This document shows, in pieces, positions 20,110-28,628 of a DNA stretch of 56,255 nucleotides (positions within the stretch are counted from its first letter, which is position 1; every line of letters starts with the position of its first letter). This stretch comes from Prevotella micans DSM 21469 = JCM 16134 (lineage in GTDB: Bacteria > Bacteroidota > Bacteroidia > Bacteroidales > Bacteroidaceae): positions 1 through 56,255 of the forward strand of contig NZ_BAKH01000010.1 of assembly GCF_000614105.1 (NCBI RefSeq), given 5' to 3'. Position numbers and translations under genes: made by a program. Under the pieces are notes generated by a model that ran no database searches, had not been told where the DNA came from, and worked only from the letters and a program-made list of their open reading frames with translations.

Positions 20110-20142
20110 CAAAGAAACTGTTTTTTTTTCCGGCCTCACAAA
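20110..20142 (-). promoter_or_regulatory. Promoter for acpP
   Basis: On the minus strand TTTG (20142-20139), 21 bp, then TTTCTTTG (20117-20110), a near match to TTTG-N19-21-TAnnTTTG with T in place of A at the second -7 position. Confidence 0.5.
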
Positions 20143-20338
20143 TATTTCCATCAAAAAAGCTGCAAGTTATGCACATAACGAGAGGGGTTGTGCAAAGAAA
20201 ATGAGGGTGATTTATCCAATTGTCGTATGATAAAACAGATCTTATCTGGTTAAATATTCCGTTGACTTGATCAATATGGCATTTATCATTAGTGAATATA
20301 CAGCCGCCTGGGAGAATATCGAATAACCGTTCAATATT

Positions 20339-21568
20339 TCATTTGGTTAGGCGTTTGCTCATATATCTAACAGGATACCATACAGCTAACCACCCGACGA
20401 TTATTACGGTGAAAAAGATGAGAATAACGTCCCATGGATGCACACTTATAGGATAGGCTTCGACAACAAAATTACCTGCACGATTGCCTAGGCTCACCAA
20501 TCCATAGGTTTGTTGAAGCCAACATAGCAGAAGGCCGAAAAGGATTCCGATGAACGCGCCGAAAACCGATATCATTCGTCCTTCGAACAGGAAAATTCTG
20601 TTTATCTGTTTGTCGGTGGCGCCTAGATAGCGCAATGTTCGAACATCGTCTTTCTTATCGATTATCAGCATAGACAGCGACCCGATTATATTGAAGCAGG
20701 CCACCATTAATATAAAGGTGAGGAATGCGTAGGCAAAAAGTTTTTCGATGCGCATTATATTGAATGTGTCGGCTTGTTGTTCGTAGCGATCTTTTACGGT
20801 GAATTTATTTCCGGCGATTTTTTTTATTCGAGCTTTGGTTTCATCTATATCAACGTCGGCTTTGAGGCGTAACTCAAGCGATGTGATTTCGCCCTGCCGA
20901 CTGAATATTCTTCGAGCAAAGTCTATGGAGGTAATTATGTAGCCTTTGTCGTATTTGCTTTGTTTGACTTGAAACAAAGCTCCAGGCGAAATGAGCGAAT
21001 CTTCGACAAAAGCTTCTGTGGGATTCGAGGCGTCATATTGTCCTTCGCGTTGCGGGGCATAAATATTAAGATAGTTGCGCCATGCGACTCCGGTCCCTAA
21101 ATCTTGCGCCAGTCTGATTCCGAGTATTCCATATTGTAGATTAGCGGCGTGCAATTCAAACTTTCCGTCTCCGTATAGAATATCGTTGATGTTAGTTAGT
21201 GAGTCGAAATTATCTTCTACTCCTTTAATCGTCACCATGGCTTGTTTGTTGCGATACATGGCCAGGGCCTGATCTTCCACACATTCGGTTGCGACCTCGA
21301 TTTCGGGCAGTTTTTTTATTTCGGTGAGAATCGGGTCGTCGGCTGCTACAGCTTTTCCTTTAGCCGGTTCGATTTTCAGTTGTGGATCGAAGCCTGTAAA
21401 GAACGACGCAATCAAATCAGAGAAGCCATTGAAGCCGCTCAACACTACAACAAGTGCCATTGTGGCCACCGACACTCCAACAACCGAGATGAGACTAATC
21501 ACATTTATTGCGTGCGTGCTTTTCTTGGAGAAGAGATAGCGACGGGCGATATAGAACGGGAAGTTCAT
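20339..21568 (-). CDS. LolC/LolE-type ABC transporter permease (FtsX family)
   Basis: A 409-residue inner-membrane permease. One membrane helix near the N-terminus (about 18-45, ATMALVVVLSGFNGF) is followed by a large periplasmic MacB-like domain (about 45-270) and three C-terminal helices, the LolC/E layout. Family members extract lipoproteins from the inner membrane for delivery to the outer membrane; no ATPase partner is encoded nearby, so the exact role is inferred. It starts 10 bp after rbfA on the same transcript. Confidence 0.88.
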   Translation of the reverse strand: MNFPFYIARRYLFSKKSTHAINVISLISVVGVSVATMALVVVLSGFNGFSDLIASFFTGFDPQLKIEPAKGKAVAADDPILTEIKKLPEIEVATECVEDQALAMYRNKQAMVTIKGVEDNFDSLTNINDILYGDGKFELHAANLQYGILGIRLAQDLGTGVAWRNYLNIYAPQREGQYDASNPTEAFVEDSLISPGALFQVKQSKYDKGYIITSIDFARRIFSRQGEITSLELRLKADVDIDETKARIKKIAGNKFTVKDRYEQQADTFNIMRIEKLFAYAFLTFILMVACFNIIGSLSMLIIDKKDDVRTLRYLGATDKQINRIFLFEGRMISVFGAFIGILFGLLLCWLQQTYGLVSLGNRAGNFVVEAYPISVHPWDVILIFFTVIIVGWLAVWYPVRYMSKRLTK

Positions 21569-21578
21569 TACGGGAGAT

Positions 21579-21914
21579 TTATTTTTTCAGAAGACTATCG
21601 ATTCGTTCTATATAGTCGAGTGAATCGTCGATAAAGAATCTCAATTCAGGAACTATTCTAAGTTGATTCCGCACGCGTTGTCCGAGGTCGTAGCGTATTG
21701 TTTTTTCGTTTGCCCTTATGTTGTTGAGTAGTTCCTCGCTTTTATCGGAGGGGAATATGCTGAGATACGACGTACAAATACTCAGGTCGGGACTGATTTT
21801 CACTCGAGTCACGCTAACCAACACGCCGTGCATAGCTCGAGTTTGACTCTGAAAGATGCTTGCCAGTTCCTTTTGAAGCAAGCGCGAAACACGGTTCAAT
21901 CTTGTTTCTTGCAT
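21579..21914 (-). CDS. rbfA: 30S ribosome-binding factor RbfA
   Basis: A 111-residue KH-like protein acting in late 30S maturation. N-terminal TRLNRVSRLLQKELASIF and the ISPDLS stretch fit the family; the length is typical. A full promoter lies 42 bp upstream, starting within 3 bp of the preceding O-methyltransferase stop, so rbfA and the permease form their own transcription unit. Confidence 0.93.
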   Translation of the reverse strand: MQETRLNRVSRLLQKELASIFQSQTRAMHGVLVSVTRVKISPDLSICTSYLSIFPSDKSEELLNNIRANEKTIRYDLGQRVRNQLRIVPELRFFIDDSLDYIERIDSLLKK

Positions 21915-21955
21915 AGTAATGTTTAATTAAAAATGGAGGTCTGATTTTGATGTTT

Positions 21956-21988
21956 GCAAAGGTAGCCATAAGGCTTCGCTCGTTCAAA
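21956..21988 (-). promoter_or_regulatory. Promoter for rbfA
   Basis: On the minus strand TTTG (21988-21985), a 20-bp spacer and TACCTTTG (21964-21957). This is the best match in the window to the Bacteroidota TTTG-N19-21-TAnnTTTG consensus. Confidence 0.8.
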
Positions 21989-21990
21989 CA

Positions 21991-22626
21991 TTATTTTTTT
22001 CGGATGATTGTGAGTCCGTCGCGCAACGGAATAATAACCTTTTCCACCCTATTGTCGGCCGCAACGAAATCGTTGAAACGACGTATACCCAGTGTCTGAC
22101 TGTCGCCATCATATTCTTCGTCGACCACATGTCCATCCCAAAGTGTATTATCGGCCACGATATATCCGCCATCGTTCAAAATTCCGAGCGTCGTTTCATA
22201 AGTTTTGAGATATGTACGTTTATCGCCGTCGATGAATGCCATGTCGAACATGATTCCCAGTTTCGGAGCCTCCACATTAGCATCGCCTATTCGGAAAATA
22301 ATTTTCTCGGCAAGCGGCGAGCCTTCTATCCATGAGCTGGTAAAATCTTCCATCTCGTCGTTTATCTCGAAGGTATAAATTCGCCCATCGGCCCTTAATC
22401 CCTCGGCTATGCAAAGCGCCGAATAACCGCTGAACGTTCCTACTTCTAAAACATTCTTCGGCCCAATCATCTGAACCAGCATCTTCAGAACACGCCCCTG
22501 AACATGTCCGCTTGCCATTCGTCCGTGAACGGTTTGAATGTTCGTGGCCCGATAGAGCCGATGTAGATATTCGTTCTCCGGATCGATGTGTGAAGAGATA
22601 TAATCCTCGATGGTTCTATCCAACAT
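21991..22626 (-). CDS. SAM-dependent O-methyltransferase (caffeoyl-CoA/catechol type)
   Basis: A 211-residue class I methyltransferase. The SAM-binding motif is VLEVGTFSGYSALCIAEGL (about 60-78), followed by an acidic FEIND and the divalent-metal residues in FIDGDKR and ADNTLWDG. Its ATG overlaps the aroQ stop by 11 bases. In other Bacteroidales relatives sit in a similar aroQ-rbfA neighbourhood, but the natural substrate is unknown. Confidence 0.9.
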   Translation of the reverse strand: MLDRTIEDYISSHIDPENEYLHRLYRATNIQTVHGRMASGHVQGRVLKMLVQMIGPKNVLEVGTFSGYSALCIAEGLRADGRIYTFEINDEMEDFTSSWIEGSPLAEKIIFRIGDANVEAPKLGIMFDMAFIDGDKRTYLKTYETTLGILNDGGYIVADNTLWDGHVVDEEYDGDSQTLGIRRFNDFVAADNRVEKVIIPLRDGLTIIRKK

Positions 22627-23047
22627 CCCGATGCAATATTAGAGCCTCGACGGCCAAGCGATAACTGTTCATTCCGAACCCCTCGATACATCCCAGGCAA
22701 GCTGCACCTATCACAGAACGGCGGCGGAAGTCCTCACGCCCCAAAACGTTGCTCACATGAACCTCGACAACCGGCGTTTCTATAGCTCGAATACAATCAA
22801 GTAGTGCAACGCTCGTGTGAGTGTATCCGCCTGCGTTGAGTACAATCCCGTCTGCAGAAAAGCCCACCTCTTGCAGCTTGTCGACCAGTTCGCCTTCGAT
22901 ATTACTCTGAAAATAATCCAGCTCGACATCTGGGAAAATCCTGTGCAATTCAGCCAAGCAGTTTTCCATCGATTCACTACCGTAAATACTGGGTTCGCGT
23001 TTTCCAAGAAGATTCAGGTTCGGCCCATTGATAACAATAACTTTCAT
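22616..23047 (-). CDS. aroQ: 3-dehydroquinate dehydratase, type II
   Basis: A 143-residue dodecameric type II dehydroquinase of the shikimate pathway. The active-site tyrosine is Y22 in GKREPSIYG, the histidine H97 in EVHVSN, and the substrate loop NAGGYTHTSVAL is intact. It is divergently transcribed from xerD with only 41 bp between the two start codons, and overlaps the downstream O-methyltransferase. Confidence 0.97.
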   Translation of the reverse strand: MKVIVINGPNLNLLGKREPSIYGSESMENCLAELHRIFPDVELDYFQSNIEGELVDKLQEVGFSADGIVLNAGGYTHTSVALLDCIRAIETPVVEVHVSNVLGREDFRRRSVIGAACLGCIEGFGMNSYRLAVEALILHRDVG

Positions 23048-23059
23048 ATCTAAAAGGAT

Positions 23060-23081
23060 TAATTTTGTGTCAACAAAAGTA
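23060..23081. promoter_or_regulatory. Overlapping divergent promoters for xerD and aroQ
   Basis: Plus strand TAATTTTG at 23060-23067 (22 bp before the xerD ATG) and minus strand TACTTTTG at 23081-23074 (27 bp before the aroQ ATG). Each -7 element lies where the other promoter's transcript is expected to start, so the two polymerases would compete. Confidence 0.55.
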
Positions 23082-23088
23082 GCAAATA

Positions 23089-24048
23089 ATGAGAAAAGAA
23101 TTCACCGACCAATCCAAGCTCATCGCACGATACAGAAACTATCTCAAACTCGAAAAAGGCCTTTCTCCCAACTCCGTCGAGGCCTATATGCTCGACCTCT
23201 CAAAGATGCTCACCTTCCTAGAAATGGAAAACATTCCATTGCTCGAACTTCAACTCGAGCACATGGACCAATTCGCCGCCTTCGTTATCGACCTCGGAAT
23301 AGGCGCCCGCTCGCTAGCCAGAATACTAAGCGGTGTACGACAGTTCTACCAATATCTCGTCGTTGACGGATACATAGAAAACAACCCCACCGAACTCGTC
23401 GACTCTCCACGCATTCCCCAACATCTACCCGAAGTGCTCTCAACGGCCGAGGTAGACATCCTCGAACAAGCCATCGACCTCAGCAAATGGGAAGGCCATC
23501 GCAACCGAGCCATCATCGAAGTGCTCTTCTCGTGCGGATTGCGAGTATCCGAACTAACTCATCTCAAAATGTCGAACCTCCACCTTGACGAAGAATTCAT
23601 CCGCGTTATCGGCAAAGGTTCCAAAGAACGACTCGTGCCAATATCGCAAAGAGCAATACGTGAACTCGAATTCTGGTTTGCCGACCGCAACGTAATGAAT
23701 ATCAAACCCGGCGAAGAAAATTACGTGTTCCTCAACCGACGCGGCCATCACCTAACCCGAACAATGGTGCTCATCATGATAAAGAAATACGCCCAGCAAG
23801 CCGGCATACGCAAAACAATCTCGCCCCACACACTTCGCCATTCCTTTGCCACAGCCCTGCTCGAAGGCGGCGCCGACCTGCGTTCCATCCAAGCCATGCT
23901 AGGGCACGAAAGCATTGTAACAACCGAAATATACACCCACCTCGACACCTCCTCTCTACGCCGACAAATACTCGAGCATCACCCTCGCAACATACACCAT
24001 CATTCACCGCAACCAAACCCCGACGATTCAGAAACTCTACTACAATAA
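23089..24048 (+). CDS. xerD: Tyrosine recombinase XerD
   Basis: A 319-residue site-specific recombinase that resolves chromosome dimers at dif. The N-terminal SAM-like core-binding domain (about 1-100) is followed by the catalytic domain with R152, K176, H247, R250, H273 and Y282 all present. XerC and XerD are hard to separate by eye; XerD is favoured from similarity to the single Bacteroides copy usually so named. It has no integrase-type accessory genes around it, so a housekeeping role is likely. Confidence 0.9.
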   Translation: MRKEFTDQSKLIARYRNYLKLEKGLSPNSVEAYMLDLSKMLTFLEMENIPLLELQLEHMDQFAAFVIDLGIGARSLARILSGVRQFYQYLVVDGYIENNPTELVDSPRIPQHLPEVLSTAEVDILEQAIDLSKWEGHRNRAIIEVLFSCGLRVSELTHLKMSNLHLDEEFIRVIGKGSKERLVPISQRAIRELEFWFADRNVMNIKPGEENYVFLNRRGHHLTRTMVLIMIKKYAQQAGIRKTISPHTLRHSFATALLEGGADLRSIQAMLGHESIVTTEIYTHLDTSSLRRQILEHHPRNIHHHSPQPNPDDSETLLQ

Positions 24049-24179
24049 AACCAGATTCGCCGCCATAAGGCACAGCCAATCCACCTTTATTATAACACCA
24101 ATACGACATTGAGAAATATCGGGTTTACATAACAAAGAGCAAACTCGATGGCAGTATTGGCACGAACCGGATTTGGGGA

Positions 24180-24455
24180 GATAAAAACGGTCATCGGGTT
24201 CGCTCAAAATTTCTTAGAGAGATGAAAACGGTCATCGAAAAATCGCGCCTGAAACTCAGGGAAGCAAAAACGGTCATCGGGAAAACGTGCCCGAGTTTCG
24301 GAGAACAAAAAACGATGACCGTATTGAATCAAAAAAATCGCAGGCGACAAAAAACGTACATCGGGTTCGCACAAAAATTTTCCAGGCACCATTTCCCGGT
24401 CACCGTTTTAATTAGAACTTGCCCGAGGCGGTGCAAAACGGCTATCGGGTTCTCA
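24180..24455. repeat. Degenerate tandem array, 41-42-bp unit (array 3)
   Basis: Units recur with ACGGTCATCG or variants at 24187, 24228, 24270, 24312, 24354, about 24396 (diverged) and 24438, a 41-42 bp period. The units share an AAAACGGTCATCGGG core but differ elsewhere. An 86-codon open frame that crosses the array only translates the repeat and is not annotated. Confidence 0.85.
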
Positions 24456-24493
24456 AGCAGTCCTCGTCCCCTTAAAAAGTAAGAACCATCCTT

Positions 24494-24758
24494 TATTTAA
24501 CGTGAGTTCGGTTTAAGAATATGTTTAAGCCTCCGAGGAGCCAATGGGGAATAAACAACGAATACCAATTCGGGCGTTCCGCCCGCATGTAGGGACAGAC
24601 CCCGTGTCTGTCTCCGATACCCATGCCAATTCGGTCTACCGACCGCATGGCAATATTTCATCCTGTCGCGTCAGGGTGCGGACAGACACGGGGTCTGTCC
24701 CTACATGCGGCCTACCGGCCGAGTGGGAGTCTCCATTAAACCGAACTCGCGTTATTTA
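24494..24758. repeat. Dispersed element A, copy 1, with inverted ends
   Basis: Ends are inverted copies of AACGYGAGTTCGGTTTAA (24499-24516 and 24736-24753). Inside, TGTAGGGACAGACCCCGTGT (from about 24588) has an inverted partner ending at about 24705, so the whole 260 bp could fold back on itself. Related copies lie at about 31997, 38570 and 41357. No protein is encoded. Confidence 0.85.
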
Positions 24759-24818
24759 ATAGCATCCCAGCCCCGTTGCCAAGCATACAGGGCCGAATTA
24801 ATCTTCGGAAGAAATAAT

Positions 24819-24826
24819 TACCTTTG
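24819..24826 (+). promoter_or_regulatory. Promoter -7 element for glyS
   Basis: TACCTTTG on the plus strand, 34 bp before the glyS ATG. A clear -33 element is not seen. Confidence 0.6.
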
Positions 24827-24860
24827 CGCGGTAATTATTGAAAACTAACAACATATATTC

Positions 24861-26411
24861 ATGGTACAGGAAGATATTTTCAAAAAGATTGTGAGCCACT
24901 GCAAAGAATATGGTTTCGTTTTTCCAAGCAGCGACATATACGACGGTCTTGCTGCCGTCTACGACTACGGACAGAATGGCGTAGAACTGAAGAACAACAT
25001 AAAACAATATTGGTGGCAATCGATGGTGCTACTGCACGGCAACATCGTAGGCATCGACGCCGCCATTTTTATGCATCCAACCGTATGGAAAGCCAGCGGA
25101 CATGTCGACGCTTTTAACGACCCATTGATTGACAACCGTGACTCGAAGAAACGCTATCGTGCAGACAATCTCATAGAAGACCAAATCGGCAAATACGAAG
25201 AAAAAATAGAAAAGGAAATCGCTAAAGCCGCCAAGAAATTCGGCGATTCGTTCGACGAAGATAAGTTTCGCGAGACCAATCCGAGAGTGCTCGAAAATCA
25301 ACGGAAACGCGACGCACTTCACGCCCGATATACTGAGGCCATGCAGGGCCCCGACCTCGGAGAACTGAAACAAATAATACTCGACGAAGGAATTGTCGAC
25401 CCAATCAGCGGAACAAAGAACTGGACCGATGTTAGGCAATTCAATCTTATGTTCTCAACCGAAATGGGGTCGCTCTCCGACGCCACAAACAAAATATACC
25501 TCCGCCCCGAAACAGCACAGGGCATCTTTGTGAACTTCCTGAACGTACAGAAAACCGGGCGTATGAAAGTACCCTTCGGAATAGCCCAAATAGGTAAGGC
25601 TTTCCGTAACGAAATCGTAGCCCGCCAGTTCGTATTCCGCATGCGCGAATTCGAGCAGATGGAGATGCAATTCTTCTGTCAGCCAGGCACAGAAATGCAG
25701 TGGTTCGAATACTGGAAGAAACATCGCATGGCATGGCATAAAGCACTCGGCATGGGCGACGAAAACTATCGTTTCCACGACCATGAAAAGCTAGCCCATT
25801 ATGCCAACGCCGCATCCGACATTGAGTTCCGCATGCCATTCGGATTCAAAGAAATTGAAGGCATACACTCACGCACCGACTTCGACCTGTCGCAGCACGA
25901 GAAATTCTCCGGCCGACAGGTGAAATATTTCGATCCGGAACGCAACGAAAACTATACGCCTTATGATGTCGAAACCTCGATAGGAGTAGACCGAATGTTC
26001 CTCACCGTGATGTGTCACAGCTATTGCGAGGAAAAACTCGAAAACGGCTCAGAACGCATTGTTCTTCGACTGCCCGAACCGCTCGCACCGGTGAAATGCG
26101 CCGTGTTACCGCTAGTAAATAAAGACGGACTGCCCGAAAAAGCAAAGGAAATTGTCAACGCCCTCAAATTCCACTTCAATACACACATCGAAACAAAAGA
26201 TTCCATCGGCAAACGCTATCGTCGGCAGGACGCCATCGGAACCCCATTTTGCGTAACTGTCGACGGCGACACACTAAACGACAATACCGTAACTCTGCGC
26301 CACCGCGACTCGATGAAACAAGAACGTGTGCCAATCGAAAAACTGCGTGAAATCATTGAAGATCGAGTATCGATAACCTCGCTACTCAAAAAAATAGACA
26401 TAGACAATTAA
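24861..26411 (+). CDS. glyS: Glycine--tRNA ligase (dimeric type)
   Basis: A 516-residue homodimeric class II GlyRS, the alpha2 type shared with archaea, eukaryotes and Bacteroidota rather than the alpha2beta2 type of E. coli. Class II motifs are visible as motif 1 around LRPETAQGIF, motif 2 FRNEIVARQFVFRMREFEQ and motif 3 ETSIGVDRMFL, with the C-terminal anticodon-binding domain from about 405. The ATG at 24861 follows a TAnnTTTG promoter; the FKBP lipoprotein gene starts 7 bp after the stop. Confidence 0.97.
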   Translation: MVQEDIFKKIVSHCKEYGFVFPSSDIYDGLAAVYDYGQNGVELKNNIKQYWWQSMVLLHGNIVGIDAAIFMHPTVWKASGHVDAFNDPLIDNRDSKKRYRADNLIEDQIGKYEEKIEKEIAKAAKKFGDSFDEDKFRETNPRVLENQRKRDALHARYTEAMQGPDLGELKQIILDEGIVDPISGTKNWTDVRQFNLMFSTEMGSLSDATNKIYLRPETAQGIFVNFLNVQKTGRMKVPFGIAQIGKAFRNEIVARQFVFRMREFEQMEMQFFCQPGTEMQWFEYWKKHRMAWHKALGMGDENYRFHDHEKLAHYANAASDIEFRMPFGFKEIEGIHSRTDFDLSQHEKFSGRQVKYFDPERNENYTPYDVETSIGVDRMFLTVMCHSYCEEKLENGSERIVLRLPEPLAPVKCAVLPLVNKDGLPEKAKEIVNALKFHFNTHIETKDSIGKRYRRQDAIGTPFCVTVDGDTLNDNTVTLRHRDSMKQERVPIEKLREIIEDRVSITSLLKKIDIDN

Positions 26412-26418
26412 AACAAAT

Positions 26419-27051
26419 ATGAAACATTCCAACCCAATCAGGAACGCCGTCATAGCGGCTGCTCTTCTACTCACAACAGGTACATTCTTCTCTTGTTCGG
26501 AAGATAAAATCGAAACAATCGAGGAATATCCCAACTGGAAGAGCACCAACGAAGCATATTGGAGCAAACTTTACAACGAAACCAAGCAGAAAATCGATGC
26601 CGGCGACACGTCGTGGAAGATTATTCTGAACTACACCTACCAGAACCAAACCAACCCATCGGGCACCCCTCCAACATATCGCCCCGACCAATACATCATT
26701 GTGCACGAACTCGAAAAAGGAACAGGTGCAGGCACCCCGCTCTACACCGATTCCGTACATATTCACTATCGAGGTCGATTGCTCCCGTCGACAACCTACA
26801 CCGCCGGTTTCATAACTGAAACATCCTGGGGCACGGACAACTTCAACCCACTCACAGCCCGACCGGCACAAATGCGAGTAAGTAAAACGGTAGACGGATT
26901 CGCAACCGCACTCCAGAACATGCACATAGGCGACCATTGGATGGTTTATGTGCCCTACAGACTAGGCTACGGAGTTAGGAAAAATCCCAGAGTTCCGGCC
27001 TATTCAACTCTAATATTCGACCTCCGGTTGGTGTCGTTCTATAAATTATAA
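26419..27051 (+). CDS. FKBP-type peptidyl-prolyl isomerase lipoprotein
   Basis: A 210-residue exported protein. An N-terminal hydrophobic signal ends at C26 in GTFFSC, a plausible though imperfect lipobox. An FKBP domain occupies about residues 90-210, with VHIHYRGRL and a C-terminal IFDLRLVSF typical of FKBP strands. It probably assists folding in the periplasm or at the outer membrane. It is 7 bp after glyS and is followed by a terminator, so it is the second gene of a glyS transcript. Confidence 0.9.
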   Translation: MKHSNPIRNAVIAAALLLTTGTFFSCSEDKIETIEEYPNWKSTNEAYWSKLYNETKQKIDAGDTSWKIILNYTYQNQTNPSGTPPTYRPDQYIIVHELEKGTGAGTPLYTDSVHIHYRGRLLPSTTYTAGFITETSWGTDNFNPLTARPAQMRVSKTVDGFATALQNMHIGDHWMVYVPYRLGYGVRKNPRVPAYSTLIFDLRLVSFYKL

Positions 27052-27062
27052 AACATCATATT

Positions 27063-27096
27063 AAAGGTTTGAACTTCAAAATTCAAACCTTTTTTA
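27063..27096 (+). terminator. Rho-independent terminator after FKBP gene
   Basis: Perfect 11-bp stem AAAGGTTTGAA (27063-27073) / TTCAAACCTTT (27082-27092), 8-nt loop, followed by a T run. Confidence 0.9.
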
Positions 27097-27109
27097 GTCA
27101 CTAGTCATT

Positions 27110-28528
27110 ATGGCCGTTTCAGACACTTTACTAGCGAAAATCCGCGGCGGAGAACAAATCACAACAGCCGAAAAACTAAACCTCATAGTCCAGCTCAGCA
27201 TTCCCTCAATGCTCGCCCAAGTAACCACCGTGCTCATGTTCTACATCGACGCATCTATGGTGGGCTCGCTTGGCGCCAATCCATCGGCCGCTATCGGATT
27301 GGTTGAACCGGTCACATGGCTCTTTGCCTCGCTAAGTAGTGCCTGCTCCATGGGATTCTCCGTACAGGTAGCCCATTTCATCGGCGCCAACGATTTCGAA
27401 AAGGCCAGGGCAGTTATGCGACATGGCTACATCTTCGGTCTCGCAATAAGCTTCGCTCTGATGATTCTCGCAGCAGCTGTAGCTTTCCCACTACCCGGAT
27501 GGCTCAAAGGCGGAACCGACATTCAACACGACGCATCGCTTTATTTTCTAATCTTCTCATTCGCCATCCCCTTTGTTCTGCTGGAACAACTCTCGGCCTC
27601 AATGCTGAAAGTGTCGGGCGACGTTCGCCGGCCAAGTTTTATCGCAGTGCTCATGTGCGTGCTCGACGTAACGTTCAATTTCTTCTTCATTTTCCCCACC
27701 CGAACAATTGAAGTGTTCGGCATACAGATTGAAGTATTCGGACTCAATCTCGGCGTAAAGGGTGCAGCCCTGGGCACAGCCTCATCCTTTGCGGTAGGTG
27801 CTCTTCCATTGATATATTTCGCAATATTCCGCAGTAAGATTCTAGCATGGAAGCTCGATAAAGAACGTTTCGTATGGATGTGGTCATACATCCGAAATGC
27901 TGTCAAGATAGGTGCACCGATGGCCGTTCAGCAAATGCTGATGAACGGTGCACAAGTGGTGTCGACAATGATTGTAGCCCCACTCGGAAACATCTCCATC
28001 GCTGCCCATTCGTTTGCTATAACAGCCGAAAGCCTGTGCTACATGCCGGGCTATGGAATCGGTGAGGCTGCAACAACACTAGTCGGACAAAGTATGGGGG
28101 CACAACGTCGCGAACTGTGCTACAGTTTTTCGCATATGACGGTCTTCATCGGAATGGGCGTAATGGCTCTTATGGGTGTGGTTATGTATGCGTTCGCGCC
28201 GGAGATGATTGGCCGGCTTTCTCCAGTTGAAGAGATACGCGAACTCGGAACGGCCATCCTACGCATCGAAGCGTTTGCCGAACCGTTCTTTGCCGCCTCG
28301 ATTGTAATTTACTGCGTATTCGTAGGCGCTGGCAACACCATCCGCCCATCTATCATCAACCTTGGTAGCATGTGGCTAGTTCGCCTCACGCTCGCCGCCA
28401 TACTTGCTCCAACCTACGGTCTGCGTGGCGTTTGGTTTGCAATGGCTATAGAGTTGACTTTCCGCGGAATATTATTCCTCATCAGTTTATTCCGTGGCAG
28501 CTGGATGAAGAATTTACAAAAGGAATAA
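27110..28528 (+). CDS. MATE family efflux transporter
   Basis: A 472-residue inner-membrane protein with about 12 hydrophobic segments arranged as two MatE domains (about 30-190 and 255-415). MATE proteins export cationic drugs or metabolites using H+ or Na+ gradients; the nearby Na+-NQR makes Na+ coupling possible but this is inference. The substrate cannot be predicted. It begins 14 bp after the preceding terminator, and no clear TAnnTTTG element is seen in between. Confidence 0.92.
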   Translation: MAVSDTLLAKIRGGEQITTAEKLNLIVQLSIPSMLAQVTTVLMFYIDASMVGSLGANPSAAIGLVEPVTWLFASLSSACSMGFSVQVAHFIGANDFEKARAVMRHGYIFGLAISFALMILAAAVAFPLPGWLKGGTDIQHDASLYFLIFSFAIPFVLLEQLSASMLKVSGDVRRPSFIAVLMCVLDVTFNFFFIFPTRTIEVFGIQIEVFGLNLGVKGAALGTASSFAVGALPLIYFAIFRSKILAWKLDKERFVWMWSYIRNAVKIGAPMAVQQMLMNGAQVVSTMIVAPLGNISIAAHSFAITAESLCYMPGYGIGEAATTLVGQSMGAQRRELCYSFSHMTVFIGMGVMALMGVVMYAFAPEMIGRLSPVEEIRELGTAILRIEAFAEPFFAASIVIYCVFVGAGNTIRPSIINLGSMWLVRLTLAAILAPTYGLRGVWFAMAIELTFRGILFLISLFRGSWMKNLQKE

Positions 28529-28561
28529 CAAGACTCCATATCCTGCCCACTCAATAAACTC

Positions 28562-28628
28562 TCCAATTGGTCATTAGAAAATCAAAGGGAATAGTCGTCT
28601 TTAGATCTAATGACCTATTTAGGGTTTA
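28562..28628. repeat. Short inverted-repeat element (element B end module), copy 1
   Basis: About 65 bp with inverted ends CCAATTGGTCATTAGA and TCTAATGACCTATTTAGG. The reverse complement of 32336-32402 is nearly the same sequence, including the inner GGGAATAGT. It lies between the convergent MATE and PD40 genes and includes the PD40 stop codon, so as RNA it could act as a bidirectional terminator. Confidence 0.8.

Noticed and set aside
23089..24048. xerD as an integrase of a mobile element
   Set aside because: No att-like duplication, excisionase or phage genes nearby; neighbours are housekeeping genes.
24222..24759. Open frames of 86 and 71 codons between xerD and glyS
   Set aside because: They lie in array 3 and element A, with no protein-like composition.
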